Origin: Antilocapra americana
Taxonomy: Eukaryota; Chordata; Mammalia; Artiodactyla; Antilocapridae
Reading direction: 5' to 3'
Assembly (NCBI GenBank): GCA_007570785.1
Contig: ML664157.1
Coordinates: forward strand, 6,967,363-7,031,362
DNA: 64,000 nt
Part shown: in pieces, positions 34,049-45,432 of the stretch
Layout: the number at the start of each line of letters is the position of its first letter
Numbering within the stretch: position 1 is the stretch's first letter
Translations under genes and position numbers: made by a program
The notes under the pieces: model-generated
What the model was told of the DNA's origin: nothing
Database searches by the model: none
What the model saw: only the letters and a program-made list of their open reading frames with translations

Positions 34049-35094
34049 GATAACTGTGGAAAATTACTTAAAGAAATGGGAATATCAGACCACCTTACTG
34101 CTTCCTGCGAAATCTGTATGCAGGTCAAGAAGCAACAATTAGAACCAGACATGGAACAACAGACTGTTTCCAAATTGGGAAAGGAATACATCAAGGCTGT
34201 TTATTGTCACCCGGCTTATTTAACTTCTGTGCAGAGTACGTCATGCAAAATGCTGGACTGGATAAAGCACAAGCTGGAATCAAGATTTCTCAGAGAAATA
34301 TCAATAACCTCAGACATGCAGATGACACCACCCTTATGGCAGAAAGCAAAGAAGAGCTAAAGAGGCTCTTGATGAAAGCGAAACAGAAGAGTGAAAAAGC
34401 TGGCTTAAAACTCAACATTCAGAAAACTAAGATCATGACATCTGGTCCCATCACTTTATGGCAAATAGATGGAAACGGTGAGAGCTTTATTTTGGGGGGG
34501 GCTCCAAAATTACTGCAGATGGTGACTGCAGCCATGAAATTAAAAGACACTTACTCCTTGGAAGAAAAGCTCTGACCAACCTAGACAGTGTATTAAAAAG
34601 CAGAGATATTACTTTGCTGACAAAGATCCGTCTAGTCAAAGCTATGGTTTTTCCAGAAGTCATGTATGGAAGTGATGAGAGTTGGACTATAAAGAAAGCT
34701 GAGCACCAAAGAACTGATGTTTTTGAACTGTGATGCTGGAGAAGACGCTTAAAAGCCCCTTGGACTGCAAGGAAATCAAGCCAGTCAATCCTAAAGGAAA
34801 CTGAACTTGAATATTCATTGGAAGGACTGATGCTGAAGCTGAAACTTCAAAACTTTGGCCACCTGACGTGAAGAATTGGCTCATTGGAAAAGACCCTGAT
34901 GCTGGGAAAGACTGAAAGCTGGAAGATAAGGGAATGACAGAGGATGAGATGGTTGGATGACATCAAGGACTTGATGGACATGAGTTTGAGCAAGCTCCAG
35001 GAGTTGGTGATGGACAGGGAAGTCTGGTGTGCTGCAGTCCATGGGGTTGCAAAGAGTCAGACAAGCCAGAGCAACTGAACTGAAATGATATCAG
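34049..35094 (+). mobile_element. BovB LINE, 5' truncated, inserted in L1
   Basis: Plus strand encodes the RT-to-C-terminus part of BovB: GTTDCFQIGKGIHQG-like start, SPGLFNFCAEYVMQNAGLDKAQAGIK, INNLRHADDTTLMAESKEEL, LKLNIQKTKIMTSGPI, then the 'agttggactataaagaaagc' region through the normal 3' end 'cagagcaactgaactgaaat'. The catalytic YADD is altered to HADD and frameshifts occur after about codon 123. Candidate target duplication ATATA at both L1 junctions. Confidence 0.93.
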
Positions 35095-35118
35095 ATATAA
35101 TAGTGTGTATGCGTCAAT

Positions 35119-35337
35119 CCTGGGATTCCCAGGTGGTGCTAGTGGTAAAGAAACTGCCTTCTAATGCAGGAGACTTAAAAGACACAGGTTCAATGCTTGG
35201 GTTGGAAAGATCCCCTGGAGAAGGGCATGGCCACCCACCCCAGTATTCTTGCCTACAGAATCCCATGGACAGAGGAGCCTGGAGGGCTAGAGTCCATAGG
35301 GTCACAAAGAGTCAGACATGATTGAAGCACTTAGCAC
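35119..35337 (+). mobile_element. Bov-tA SINE inserted in the same L1
   Basis: Head 'gggattcccaggtggtgcta', body 'ggagaagggcatggccaccc', tail 'tcagacatgattgaagcact'. Flanks ATGCGTCAAT (35109-35118) and ATGTGTCAGT (35338-35347) fit a 10-bp duplication with two mismatches. Confidence 0.9.
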
Positions 35338-35390
35338 ATGTGTCAGTTTGAATCTTTCAATTTGTCCCTCCTAGAATATGTCTTTGATTG

Positions 35391-35583
35391 AAGTGAAGTG
35401 TGAAGTGAAAATTGCTCAGTCATGTCTGACTCTGTGTGACCTCATGGACTATACAGCCCATGGAATTATCTAGTCCAGAATACTGGAGTGGGTAGCCTTT
35501 CCCTTCTCCAGGGGATCTTCCCAACCCAGGGATTGAACCCAGGCAGGCAGATTCTTTACCAGCTGAGTCACAAGAGAAGCCCT
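35391..35583 (-). mobile_element. Bov-tA SINE
   Basis: Complement order: 'aattgctcagtcatgtctga', 'ctagtccagaatactggagt', 'gggattgaacccaggcaggc', 'cagctgagtcacaagagaag'. Short internal deletions (the 'gtagcctgccaggctcctc' block is missing). Confidence 0.91.
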
Positions 35584-36804
35584 CTTTGGTGGAAAAGTAC
35601 AGTTAATGTAGCCTGAAGAGATAATACTGCCTTCAACTAGTAAAAGATACATTGGATCGGTTCCCTCTTTGGGACTTCTCTTTAACAGGAAGATTGTTGT
35701 TTCCAGGTAGTCTGGTTATCACTCTTGAGACATTCCTTCTGAACAAAAATGTTTCATTTCTATTTTTTTCTCTTCTCCAAATGTTTCAGACTCTTTATCT
35801 TAACTCCATTTTAAATAATATAAACAAAGGAATGATGAGGCTTAATTTAAATCGGATTCTGGGGTGAGGTAAAGAATGTACCTGCTTCATTCTTGAAAGA
35901 CTACCTGTGAAAACAGTTAAGACGACATCTTACACATACAATCCCCATAATAGTGTTCTCCATTTGAGGAAAAATGGCAAATACCACCACCTCCCTTTTT
36001 GAGTTACTTGTAGAATATATTCTTTCACTTTTATGCATTGTGTAAATAGCAAATTAATTGTACTAGGACTTTTTTCTTTTTCTTTATTTTTTAGTGGTAT
36101 TTATTTCTTAGATCAGTTTTAGGTTCAGAGCAAAATTGGGTGGAAAGTACAGAGTTCCCATATACTCCCTATCGCCACACATGCAAAACCTCCCAGACCA
36201 GAGTGAGGTTTTGTTACAATTGATGAACCATTACTGACACAATACAATTTTTTTTTAAAGCTATATCATGCCACTAAACACATTTGAAGAGACTCTCAGC
36301 TTAGACTATGGAAGTAAAATCTGATTTTATTAGTGTAGTTTTACATTCCAAAGTTTTCAATGATTTATCTTTATTAAAATAAACTTGATGATTAGCAGCA
36401 AACATCTAATAGTTTTCAAGTCTGGTGCTCAGGTAGTTCCAGTTTTTCATTTTTAATCAGATGCCACTGAAGGATCCAGAAGGGCCAGCTCAGAATCCTC
36501 ACAAGAAAACAGAAGGATTGTGTCAAGTTTGACACCTCTGGGAAAAAGGATGTACATGGCTGCTCCTGCTGTTTGGGTTTCATGACTTTGTCATATTCTT
36601 GGCAGTCTTCAAAATTAAGATTTTAGTTTGTGCTTGAAACTCTTTGTTTTTGGAATACTGTGGCCATAAAATTTTCTCTTCAGGAATTATGAAATCCCAT
36701 AAAATGTAAAACATGAATAGGCTGTTTTGGGTCCTGTTGTTCTTCAAATAAAGGCAATTCACATTCAGGTTAAGGAAATATGTAAGAGATAAAGCCAATC
36801 TACA
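35584..36804. other. Unassigned DNA with an old L1-type block
   Basis: At about 36075-36250 'aggttcagagcaaaattggg', 'tggaaagtacagagttccca', 'tatactccctatcgccacac' and 'ttacaattgatgaaccatta' match a well-known block of old L1 3' UTRs. The rest is unrecognised. Confidence 0.55.
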
Positions 36805-39120
36805 GATAACAATAAAGGGGTCAATTTTCAAAGAAGACATAAGAATTCTTAATTTGATGATAATTCATATTGGGTGTGGACCCAGTGAGAGAGTGTCAAG
36901 CTACACCAGGCAAAATCTGATAGAGTTGCAAGGAGAAATAGTTAATCTACTATTATAACTGGAGATTTCAATTCCCTATTAGAAATGAATGGATAGATCC
37001 AGTTCAGTCCGGTTCACTTCAGTGGCTCAGTCCTACTCTTTGTGACCCCATGGACTGTAGCACACAGGGCTTCCCTGTTCATCACCAACTCCCAGAGCTT
37101 GCTCAAACTCATGTTTATCATGTCCTTGATGCCATCCAACCATCTCATCCTCTGTCATCCCCTTTTCCTCCAGCCTTCAATTTTCACCAGAATCAGAGTC
37201 TTTTCAAATGAGCCAGTTCTTCACATCAGGTGCCCAAAGCATTGAAATTTCAACTTCAGCATCAGTCCTTCCAATGAATACTCAAGACTCCAAGGAATCC
37301 TCAATTCCTTGAGGACTGACTGGCTTGATCTCCTTGCAGTCCAAGGAACTCTCAAGAGTCTTCTCCAACACTACATTTCAAAAGCATCAATTCTTTGGCG
37401 CTCAGCTTTCTTTATATCCCAACTCTCACATCCATGCATGACTACTGGAAAAACCATAGCTTTGACTAGATGGGCCTTTGTTGGCAAAGTAACATCTCTG
37501 CTTTTTAATACACTGTCTAGGTTGGTCATAGCTTTTCTTCCAAGGAGCAAGCGTCTTTTAATTTCATGGCTGCAGTCATCATCTGCAGTGATTTTGGAGT
37601 TCAGGAAGATAAAGTCTGTCACCGTTTCCACTGTTTCCCCATCTATTTGCCATGAAGTGATGGGACCAGATGCCATGATCTTCGTCTTTTGAATGTTGAG
37701 TTTTAAGCTAGCTCTTTCACTCTCCTCTTTCATTTTCACTAAGAGGCTATTACTGTTTGCAGTGGGCAGAAAATCAGTAAGAACATAGCTGAACTCAATT
37801 ATTTCACCAATCAATTGGATACAATCATTATGCATAAACTATTTCATCCAATCACAACAGAATACATATTCTTTTCTTGCTCACACATAACATTCACCAA
37901 AATAGTCCATATTCTGAACCACAGAACATGCTCTAACAAGTTTAAAAGAATAATTATACAACCCCTTGTTTTAGACCACTAGGAATTAGGAAAATAATAA
38001 CAGAAAGAGGGTGGAAAAATCCCCAAACAGTTGGAGATTACATTTTTAAATAACACGTGGGTCAAAAAATTCAAGAGAAATTTTAAAACTATTTTCAACT
38101 AAATAAAAAGTAAAACACAACTTATCAAAATTTGTGGAATGCAACAAAAACAATGCTTGGAGGGAAATTTATAGCATTGAATACGTGCATTAAAAATAAA
38201 GACCTAAAATCAGTCATCTAAGTTTCTACCTTAGGCAACTAGAAAGGGAGGAGCAAATCAAACCAAATTAAGCAAAAGGGAAGAAATAAAAACCTGAACA
38301 AAACTCAATCAAATGGAAAACAAAAGAAGAAAATCAATAAATGGAAAACTGATTCTGTGAAAAAGATCAATAAATTCTAGGCAGACAAATTAAGGGAAAA
38401 AAGTGAGACAAAAAGTATTATTAATATCAGAAATTGGAAAGGGGAAATTACTACAGGCCCCATGGACATTACACATAACCAAGGAAAATTCTGAATGACT
38501 AGTTAGATTACTTAGATGAAATGGACCAATTCCTTGAAAGACCCTATCTGAAAAAACACACCCAAGAGAAAATAGACGATATGAATAGGCCTGAATCTGC
38601 TAAAGAAATTGAATCAATGATTAGTAACCTACTAAAACAGAAAGCACCAGGCCCAGATAGCTTTACAAGTGAATACGGCCAACATTTAAGGAAGAAATTA
38701 TACTAATTCTCTATAACCTTTTTCAGAGGATAAAAGCAGAGGGAATACTTCTTAATGCATTCTGTGAAGCTATATTACCATAACAAACTCATACAAAGAT
38801 ATCACAATAAAAGAAGACTATAAACCAATATCTACCATAAACATAGAGGCAATTTTTTTTATTAGTATGTTGAATCCAACAGTGTGTAAGAAGAATTCTA
38901 TTACATGATCAAGTGAGATTTATCTCAGGTATGCAAAACTGGTTAAGTGTTCTCACATCAATTAATGCAATCCATGAAATTGACAGGCTAAAGAATAAAA
39001 AATAACAATCATATTAATAGATACAGAAAAGTCATTTGACAAAATCCAACACCTATTTATGATTAAAGGGCTCAGTGTACTAGGAATAAAGGAAAACTTC
39101 CTCAACTTAATAAAGATCGT
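36805..39120 (+). mobile_element. Old L1 ORF2 fragment, split by BovB
   Basis: Plus-strand decayed ORF2. Left of the BovB: 'aaaggggtcaattttcaaag', 'ttgcaaggagaaatagttaa' and 'ataactggagatttcaattc' (endonuclease region). Right of it: 'ggcagaaaatcagtaagaac', a readable stretch with MDQFLERPYLKKHTQEKIDD and KQKAPGPDSFTSEY (38521-38706), then RT motifs in multiple frames to about 39118. Many stops. Diverged enough to be an older subfamily than the copy at 1-7.4 kb. Confidence 0.85.
37001..37748 (-). mobile_element. BovB LINE, 5' truncated, inserted in old L1
   Basis: Starts with the complement of the BovB 3' end ('cagttcagtccggttcactt', 'ggctcagtcc') and runs through the C-terminal coding part: ITSWQIDGETVETVTDFIFL, LLGRKAMTNLDSVLKSRDVT, MVFPVVMHGCESWD. 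Ends upstream in the ESERASLKLNIQKTKIM region at about 37748. The flanking L1 words meet across it. Confidence 0.93.
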
Positions 39121-40369
39121 CTGTTTGTATAGTGGTGTGATTTCTAAAATAAGACTTGCATAATCATACTAAATTAGAAGTCACTTTATAGTTATGAGGC
39201 TTGAAATTAAATCAAATATTTTTAAATCAACACAGAGAATTATTATTTAAATTATGTTAATAAAGGATTTTTCAATATACTCATTTTCATGTAGTTAAAG
39301 AAACTAGCTTTTTTCTTATATCAGTTGTTCTTTAAGTGGGGTAATTTCATTTTGTTCCATGTGATATGAAAGCAAGCAAAAGAAGGCAAAACAAAACAAA
39401 TGCCTTTCCAATTTTTACTATATTCAATTCTTTCCAATACTAATATTTCGCTTAGGTTTTTAAATGGAAAAATGCAGATTTTTAACATTTGTACTTTAAT
39501 GATAATTAGATATTGCTGACTAATTAACTAGATTTGTAACCTATATCTAATGCTCCAGTAAATCCAGCATTTAAGCATTTTATGGCATTTACCTGTCCAT
39601 TCTCTTTATTACCTTGACATAAAATTGATAGTCTCTACTGCTTTGACAGCTGTCAGATGAAAAGAGACTTGGAGATTCTGAGATTATTGTGGCAGAAAAG
39701 AAGTTATTTTTTTCCCATTAAATACTGAGAGATATTAAAGAATCAATGCATTTGAAATAAGTAAAGTGGTCTGTATCATTGTACATGTATATGTATTTGA
39801 ATGTTCATTGCAAGAACAGGTTGAATATAATGAATGTGTCAGCCTGTTGACTTCTTAAAATCTCATAATGACTCACATTTTTCCTTGCGTTTTTTACACC
39901 ACATAAAAGAAACATAATTACCAGGAATATTTTTAAATTGTAAAATAAAAATAATAGCTTAGAGAATAATAAAATAAATAAAATAAGTATGACTAGAAAG
40001 GTACAGAGAATATAATATGCAGACATATACCTATTGAACAGTTTCGCAAATGCAAAACTGCTAAAAAGAGCCGTTTATCCCCTCTCTAATCATATCCATC
40101 AATCCTTTCCCTTTCCCCATCTTCCACACTACTAACTTCTCATGCTTTACGAATATTTTTACCACATATGTATACATTCTAAAGCAACCTATACTTTGCT
40201 TCTTGTGATTTTAAGCTTTACACAAACGGTATCTTGATTTCTAAGACCATGTTACATCTCTCCATTTTGAAGTTATTCTATGGTGCCCTTAAATACTACT
40301 TTGTGACTTCACTCACAAATAATTTACTTATAGGAAAATAAGTATTTTTCTGAAGTTTTTCATATTTTC
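39121..40369. other. AT-rich unassigned DNA
   Basis: About 1.25 kb, strongly AT-rich; no repeat named with confidence and no gene. Confidence 0.5.
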
Positions 40370-40736
40370 CTAGTGATTGCTATGTTTTCTTTTATCATAC
40401 TACATTTTTAATTGGTTAGTACTTGTGTTAACAATGATATGTCTCATAGTTTGTAGATATCCTGCATATTTTAGGCAATGGAATATTGCAGATATTGAGT
40501 TTCATCTTTTTCCTTTCTAATTCCTGTGTCTTTTATTGCATTTGGCTTTCTTATCGTCCTGTCTAGGACTTCCATTATATTATTGAATATTGATTTATTT
40601 ATTGCTTTTTAAACAACTGCTGTGAAAGCCTTTTCTTGTCTCTGAGGTTAATGCTTTCACTTCAAAACTTTCCCCATTATTTGCTTCTTAATGGAATGCA
40701 GAATGATTTCTTCATTAGCTATTGATTCACTGATAC

Positions 40737-41238
40737 TTTTTTTTTTTAATTTATTTTTTTTTATTTTTATTTTTTANNNNNNNNNNNNNNNNNNNNNNNN
40801 NNNNNNNNNNNNNNNNNNNNNNNNNNNNNNNNNNNNNNNNNNNNNNNNNNNNNNNNNNNNNNNNNNNNNNNNNNNNCATCCACAAAGTCCACGAGTCTAT
40901 TCTATACATCTGCGTTCCTTTTGCTGTCTCGTATGTTGGGTTCTCGTTACCGTCTTTCTAAATTCCATATATATGTGTTAATATACTGTATTGTTGTTTT
41001 TGCTTCTGGCTTACTTCACTCTGGATAATGGGCTCCAGTTTCGTCCATCTGAGTAGAATTGCTTCAAATGAATTTTTTTTTTAATGCTGAGTAATATTCC
41101 ATTGTGTATATGTACCACAGCTTTCTTATCCATTCGTCAGTTGATGGGCATCTAGGTTGCTTCCATGTCCTGGCTATTGTAAACAATGCAGCGATGAACA
41201 TTGGGGTACACGTGGCTCTTTCAATTCTGGTTTGTGTA
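40737..41238 (-). mobile_element. Younger L1 3'-end fragment containing an assembly gap
   Basis: A T-rich run at 40737-40776 (the L1 poly-A tail on the other strand) meets the gap, then 3' UTR and the last part of ORF2 follow: [20 protein letters not shown] and KLWYIYTMEYYSALKKK on the minus strand. Truncated just after the RIERATCTP region. The gap hides an unknown part of the 3' UTR. Confidence 0.9.
40777..40876. other. Assembly gap, 100 N
   Basis: Exactly one hundred N, the conventional placeholder for a gap of unknown size. It falls at the A/T-rich tail of an L1 copy, a typical place for short-read or Sanger assembly to break. Confidence 0.99.
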
Positions 41239-41502
41239 TCTTCTTGCATCAATTTTTGTAAGTTATTTTTTTAAAGAGAAGTATCATTTTTGCCTAAGTA
41301 TTTAAATGTATTGATATACAGTGCAGTATTCTTTCTCATGTTAAAAATCATTGTCTAAAGTTATGCCTTCCAATTTGTTTCTTTCTAATATTTTTATGTC
41401 ATTTTTATAGACATAGTTTGAATATTTACCTAGTACTGATTTCAAAGAACCTGATTTTTATGTTGTTATTTCTATTCTTTTTAGTTCATTAATATTTGCC
41501 TT

Positions 41503-41733
41503 GAAAATGAAAGTGAAAGTGTTAGTCACTCAGTCATGTCTGACTCTGTGTGACCCCATGGACTGTAGCCTGCCAGGCTCCTCCATCCATGGGATTCTCC
41601 AGGCAAGAATACTGGAGTGGGTTGCCATTTCCTCCTCCAGGAGATCTTCCCAACCCAGGGATCAAACCTACGTCTCTTATGCCTCCTGCATTGGCAGGCT
41701 AGTTCTTTACCACTAGTGACACCTGGGAAGCCC
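41503..41733 (-). mobile_element. Bov-tA SINE with perfect 12-bp target duplication
   Basis: Well preserved: 'gtgttagtcactcagtcatg', 'ccatgggattctccaggcaa', 'ttctttaccactagtgacac', 'ctgggaagccc'. AATATTTGCCTT at 41491-41502 recurs at 41734-41745 without mismatch. It lies inside the old L1. Confidence 0.96.
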
Positions 41734-42307
41734 AATATTTGCCTTAATCTTTATTATTTATTCCTTCAATTTATTCTAGGCTTAGCTTACTTATTTTCAA
41801 TTTTGACTTTTTTTTTTAATATGAGCATTTAAATACATTTGAGGCTACAAATTTTCTTCTAAGAGCTACTTTAAGTTGTAGTTTCAAGTTTTGATATATC
41901 ATATATTCATTTTTTTCTGGTGTATAAATAGCTTATAATTTTGATTATGATTTTCTCTTTAACTCTTGAGCTATTTTGCCATGTACTTTTTAGTTTAAAA
42001 AATGTTCTTTATCTTCTTTAGTCTTAATTTGTATGTTAATCACACTGGTCTAGGACCAGTTGAGGTATTTAATTTTCTAACATGTCGAGACTACTTTTGA
42101 AAGTTAATATATGATCATTTTTGGCCTGTGTCTAGGTGCACATAAAAAGAACAAAACTTCAATTGGTAACTTCTTGGATCTCTGTTTATCTTTTAGAATA
42201 AAGTTCTTAATTGTGCTATTCATAGCCTCTATATTTTTACTAGTCTTAAATTTGCTTATCTATTGCTTTTTAGACAGAGTTGTGTTAAAATCTCTTACCA
42301 TGATGGT

Positions 42308-42500
42308 AAGGGCTTCCCTGGTGGCTCAGCTGGTAAAGAATCTGCCTTCTATGTGGGAGACCTGGGTTCAATCCCTGGGTTGGGAAGATTCCCCTAGAGA
42401 GGGGAACAACTACCCACTCCAGTACTCCGGCCTTGAGAATTCTATGGACCTATAGTCCATGGGGTCACAAAGAGCTGGACATGGCTGAGATACTTTCACT
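42308..42500 (+). mobile_element. Bov-tA SINE
   Basis: Head 'gggcttccctggtggctcag', B-box region 'gggttcaatccctgggttgg', a deletion after 'gaattctatggacc', tail 'tggctgagatactttcactg'. Inserted in the old L1 directly after a 'taccatgatggtaag' word. Confidence 0.93.
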
Positions 42501-43010
42501 GACATAATTCTAGAGGCTTTTTTGGATCATATGTTTTGAGATTATGTTTTCAAGTGCATTCAAGTTTATCACTTATTCTTATTTGATTGTTTTATCATTA
42601 TGTGGCACCTGTCTTTGTTTCTATTTAGAAGCAAACACTGCCAATTTGCTTTATTTTTACCTTAATGTTTTCTGATATGAATGGAATCATTAACTTCCTT
42701 TTGGTTCAAAATTGTATCATATATATTTGTCAATTACTTTATTTTTAATTTTGCTTTTTTACTTCTTATAGGTAACAGTTTATTTAATTAGTTTTTAAAA
42801 ATCCAAAAAACATTTTAATATAGAAATTTAAAGATTTTATTAAAAATATTTATTATATTGATATGATTTATGGTTAATATTTATTTCTATCATATCTTTA
42901 GTATTTTCTACTTAATTTGAAATTTAGAGTTCTTTAAGTTGAATTCTTAAATCCTTTTTTAGTTATGGATATTTGGTGTCTTCTATTTCTTTTTCCCTTT
43001 TTTTTTTGAA

Positions 43011-43236
43011 TGCTCCTTTTTTTTCAAAAAAAATCTAAACTGTTTTCTTTCTTGTATTTTAGATTTTTCTCTTTTTAGGATCCCAATTGTCTGATTAGTT
43101 AACTGTCAATCTAGACAGTCAATCTAGGTCTCTTTTGTCTCATTTTTTTCTCATATCTGTATGGTAAATCTGTGTTGGATTTTCTTCCCCAGTCCTTCCA
43201 TTTACATATGTAATGTATGTGTGTGCGAATCTATGC

Positions 43237-43270
<34 letters not shown>

Positions 43271-43375
43271 ACCAACCATTTATAGTAAAATGTTTTTTTT
43301 TTTAATCTAGATAGACTTCTTTTTTCTTCTATTTTTCTTTAAAACAAACTACCATTGGTCTCTGTAACTATGCAG
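43011..43375. other. T-rich unassigned DNA
   Basis: About 365 bases with long T runs; may be the continuation of the old L1 but cannot be assigned. Contains a TA/GT microsatellite listed separately. Confidence 0.45.
43219..43271 (+). repeat. (AT)n(GT)n compound microsatellite
   Basis: GTGTGTGCG, then an ATATATATAT run, then a pure GT run of about 10 units. Compound dinucleotide repeat, likely length-variable. Confidence 0.9.
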
Positions 43376-43850
43376 ACCCAGGCCCTGACTTACAGGGCTT
43401 CAATTTATGATTTTTGAAATTTAAGATGGTTCAAGAGTGATATGCATTTAGTAGAAACTGTACTTTGGGTTTTGAATGTTGACCTTTTCCCAGACTAGTA
43501 ATATGCAGTATGACTGATCCTCTGTTATGATGCTGGGCAGCTGCAGCGAGCCGCAGATTCCAGTCAACCACGTGATCACAAACGTCAGTACTTACAGCAC
43601 ACATACAACCGTTATTTTTCACTTTCAGTACAGTATTCAATAAATTACATGATACATTTAACCCTTTAAAATAGGCTTCATGTTAGATAATTTTGCCCGA
43701 TGGTAGGTATGTGTTCTTAGCACTTTTAAGGTAGCTTAGGCTAAGTCATATGTTAGGTGTATTATACATTTTCAAGAGCAATAGTTTCAATTTGTGATGA
43801 GGTTAATAAGACATAACCCCATCCTAAGTGAAGCAACATCTATACTACTT
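43376..43850. mobile_element. Probable old DNA-transposon remnant
   Basis: Words 'ctgacttacagggcttcaat', 'gatgctgggcagctgcagcg', 'tacagtattcaataaattac', 'gatacatttaaccctttaaaa' region, and 'ataaccccatcctaagtgaa' follow the order of a known mammalian interspersed repeat with inverted 'gacttacgatgg' ends, of the non-autonomous DNA-transposon type. The exact family name is not recalled, and strand is not assigned. Confidence 0.5.
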
Positions 43851-45319
43851 AGTGGTAGTTGTTCTTATTATATTCTTTTCTATTCTCTAAATTACCTCAG
43901 GAGCTAGTTTTCATCTTGATTCCTGTCTTTTGTGCATGTGATATTTCCTTTTCTAAGTCTGTTGACTCTTAGTTGTGCACTTGTGTTTATGACTGAAGCC
44001 CTGGGCTGTGGTTCTTCTGCCCTGGTGAGCAGTGGTGTCTCAGAGCAGAAAGTCACAGGAGGTCTGTGTCTAGGGGCCTGGCAAGGGACTGTTTGCTTTA
44101 AGGTAAGAAGGCAGCTTGTCAGTTTTCTCCTTTGTGACACTTCTACTGAAATGTTGGCTTTTCCTAATTGTTCACTCCCTTTTGTTAGATGAGAGGCTAC
44201 CACTTCCTGCCTGGTGGAAAATGAGATGCTTCACTCATCCAACAAGGGGTAGGGGAAGGGAGCAAAGGAAGTGAAGGAAATGCTGACTCCTGAAGCTGTT
44301 CCTTTCAAAGATCTTTACCTAATCCCCCTGATTTGTCTTCAGGGGCACTTCAGCTCCCTGTGGTTCTAGGGGACCACCTTCTGCACAGCATGTTCTGTAC
44401 CATTTACCTAGCTTTATTGGATGCTTCAAAATTCACATTTTTCTTTCCTCTTTAATAAATTAGTTGAAATGTCTTTTGATGACTCCAGCATAGGTTACTT
44501 TCAGTGTTGTGGGTTCATCTGTATTTTGCTTACTGAACTCCTCTGTATCATCACTTATGGCGTTCTGAGAGGGAGGGAGAGCTGATGTGTGCTCCTCCCA
44601 TTGATCTGCACTTCCTCCTATTATGACTAACATTATAGCATTTTCACTGATTTTTTCTCCTATTTCCACCTCTGTTCATAGGATGAGGTCACCTGCTCTT
44701 TGTTTAGGCCATCCACTCTCTTAGTTCATGAGGCCATCTCTGTTCATTGCTCTGGCATACTCTTCCATCTAGTATCCTCTCAACCCTCTTTTCCCTTCAT
44801 CAAGTAAACACCTTCAGCTCCCTCTCCATTTTTTCTTTTTCATTCTCCTTTTGGTGGCACCTCATCTCTTTATTTCAATTTTCATTGAAGCTTACCAGTG
44901 GCTTACTCTGCTTCCTGACTTTCCAAACACTAAACTTAACGCAGCCTACCTCCCCGGCTCCCTCTTCTGATGCTGGTTGACAGAGTCCACTGACCATCTC
45001 CACGTTGTCAAATGTAATAGACACAGGTAAATCTTTGTGTGGCTGTGTTAACCACACTTGGCTTTATCTTCATTCTGGGCTTTTAAGCAAACTTGTGCTC
45101 TATCGATTTTCCTCCTTCTGTCATTACCATTTAAACTTTGTTGTTGTTGTTAAGCTCCTTCTCCTAATAACCTTCAAGCACAGTTATTCAGAATATAGGC
45201 CAACTGCTCTCAAAATTTTGGATGGCCCAAGTATTCTCACCCTTTTTTCCTTTCTCATTGCTGTATCTGCCTCTGAGTGTTCTTTCTAAATTGAATCTGA
45301 TAATACCGTCATTTATGTT
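43851..45319. other. Unassigned non-coding DNA
   Basis: About 1.5 kb of mixed composition. Overlapping frames of 77-99 codons on both strands show no recognisable domain. No repeats recognised. Confidence 0.5.
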
Positions 45320-45432
45320 TACTGTTGTTCACCCTGTGCTCTGGCTAAGCAGCTTCATGCACTATCTTATTTCACCTTCGTAGTAGGAGATAAGGACAAT
45401 CACCTTCATTTTACAGAAGAATAAATTGATAC
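45320..45432 (-). repeat. MIR SINE fragment, cut by BovB
   Basis: 'cagcttcatgcactatctta', 'tttcaccttcgtagtaggag', 'cattttacagaagaataaat' match the complement of MIR ('cactttacatgtattatctc ... cattttacagatgaggaaac'). It stops exactly where the BovB begins. Confidence 0.65.

Larger units (their letters stand above)
33868..35376 (-). mobile_element. L1 3' UTR fragment split by BovB and Bov-tA
   Basis: Three pieces join to one complement-strand L1 3' UTR: 'attggagcataattgattta ... ctatacagtaggtacttatt ... ttaaatata' (to about 34048), 'atagtgtgtatgcgtcaat' (about 35095-35118), and 'tgtcagtttgaatctttcaa', 'tttgtccctcctag' (35338-35376). In unbroken copies these words are contiguous. Confidence 0.82.
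40370..43010 (-). mobile_element. Old L1 ORF2 fragment (reverse), repeatedly interrupted
   Basis: Plus strand shows complement-strand ORF2 words: 'agtttcatctttttcctttc', 'taattcctgtgtcttttatt', 'gtctaggacttccattatat' (RT palm region), later 'aaatctcttaccatgatggt', 'catatgttttgagattatgt' and 'tggcacctgtctttgtttct' (endonuclease region). No open frame survives. Split by a younger L1 3' piece with the assembly gap, and by two Bov-tA SINEs. The right boundary is vague. Confidence 0.65.

Noticed and set aside
40777..40876. Run of N as biological feature
   Set aside because: It is an assembly placeholder of conventional size.
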